From assembly GCA_944474755.1 (NCBI GenBank), contig OX104120.1, forward strand, positions 24,644,242 to 24,708,241: DNA of 64,000 bases, in the 5' to 3' direction. Positions 63,405 to 64,000 of the stretch are shown one piece after another (within the stretch, counting starts at the first letter, position 1; every line of letters starts with the position of its first letter). Made by a program: the position numbers and the translations under genes. This DNA comes from Limnoperna fortunei. Its lineage: Eukaryota; Mollusca; Bivalvia; Mytilida; Modiolidae. The notes below the pieces were generated by a model. That model worked only from the letters and a program-made list of their open reading frames with translations. It ran no database searches and was not told the DNA's origin.

Positions 63405-64000
63405 CTGAAATGTAAACAAGTGAAGGTGTATTTTTCAATATTTCTAGATGTTTACTCATGCTTTGTCTATGTTTTATTTATGTGTGTCTTTTCAAATTGA
63501 TTTTTCCTTTTTTACACATCTTGGGACTGTTTGCTGTCCTTTATTCAATTAAAAAGACAGGAGAACTCAAGTGAATAAAATCTTTCTTTTATTTCACTAA
63601 TGTGATACCAATTGAAAGCCGTCAGATGTCATGAAGACCTTAGGGAAAGATGTCAAGTGACCACAGTGAAATGCAGAAACAATATGAAGTGTGTTATGAA
63701 CTAACACAATGTGAGATGTTCATGTTTTGGCTGTATCTACATTCATATTACAACAATAGAGGTTCTTTATAGCCTATACTGGTAATTCATCTGAGAGACA
63801 AGCAACTCCAAGCTATCTTCTCAAGATAGGAATGTGAGATAATACATTGCTATATATAGATTGTCCTGCTCATCATTTTTGCTTATTACAGCTTCACTTT
63901 ATTATAGTTTTCTAGATGACAAAGAAAGGGGCATTTAATGATACCTTGCCAAGTTGCATTGTTTTCAATATTCATGAACAAATTTTACTGAATTACAAAT
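63405..64000. other. Intron upstream of E1, no recognisable feature
   Basis: No exon, promoter or repeat supported. Confidence 0.5.

Overview
The window is AT-rich, intron-rich animal DNA from one locus. Its interspersed repeats are of a kind common in bivalve molluscs: tRNA-derived SINEs with a (CAAA)n tail, ~155-160 bp tandem-core elements, and families ending in GGACAGACGGACA-type tails. I therefore read it as a bivalve (at least mollusc) nuclear genome. The species cannot be told from sequence alone.

I find one gene, on the minus strand, running through almost the whole window (63404 down to 1723) and open at both ends. I located 35 coding exons (E1-E35 in transcript order) by eye from splice sites and reading frame, totalling about 6.2 kb of coding sequence (~2,070 residues). 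Codon phase agrees at 33 of 34 junctions. The only break is E25 to E26, an intron that contains a 200-N assembly gap, so at least one exon is probably missing there. The visible 5' end encodes a six-cysteine module (E1) and an EGF-like module (E2). A transitional region follows (E3-E7), then about a dozen tandem beta-sandwich (fibronectin III/Ig-like) modules of ~110 residues. These recur with the motifs SDGV-ID-T-PP / DTTPP, YDG, W-x-x-F-x-D-x-E-S-G, Y-x-x-x-I-G-T and Y-Y-V-T-V-x-A-x-N-x-A-G. Cysteines and N-glycosylation sequons suggest a large secreted or cell-surface protein. No signal peptide, start codon, stop codon or membrane anchor lies in the window.

The introns hold the rest: VNTR-like minisatellites, SINEs, MITE-like inverted-repeat elements, a probable small LTR element and old interspersed repeats. 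The most unusual feature is that five separate exons (E14, E23, E31, E32, E35) each end inside a minisatellite whose unit is a copy of the exon's own 3' end plus its 5' splice site. Units are 43, 75/95, ~70, 63 and 84 bp, with 7 to ~35 copies. The gene therefore carries some 85-90 duplicated 5' splice sites, always downstream of the true exon. In two cases the nearest extra copies are open in frame and could give in-frame alternative exon ends. One intron (after E13) appears to use a GC donor.
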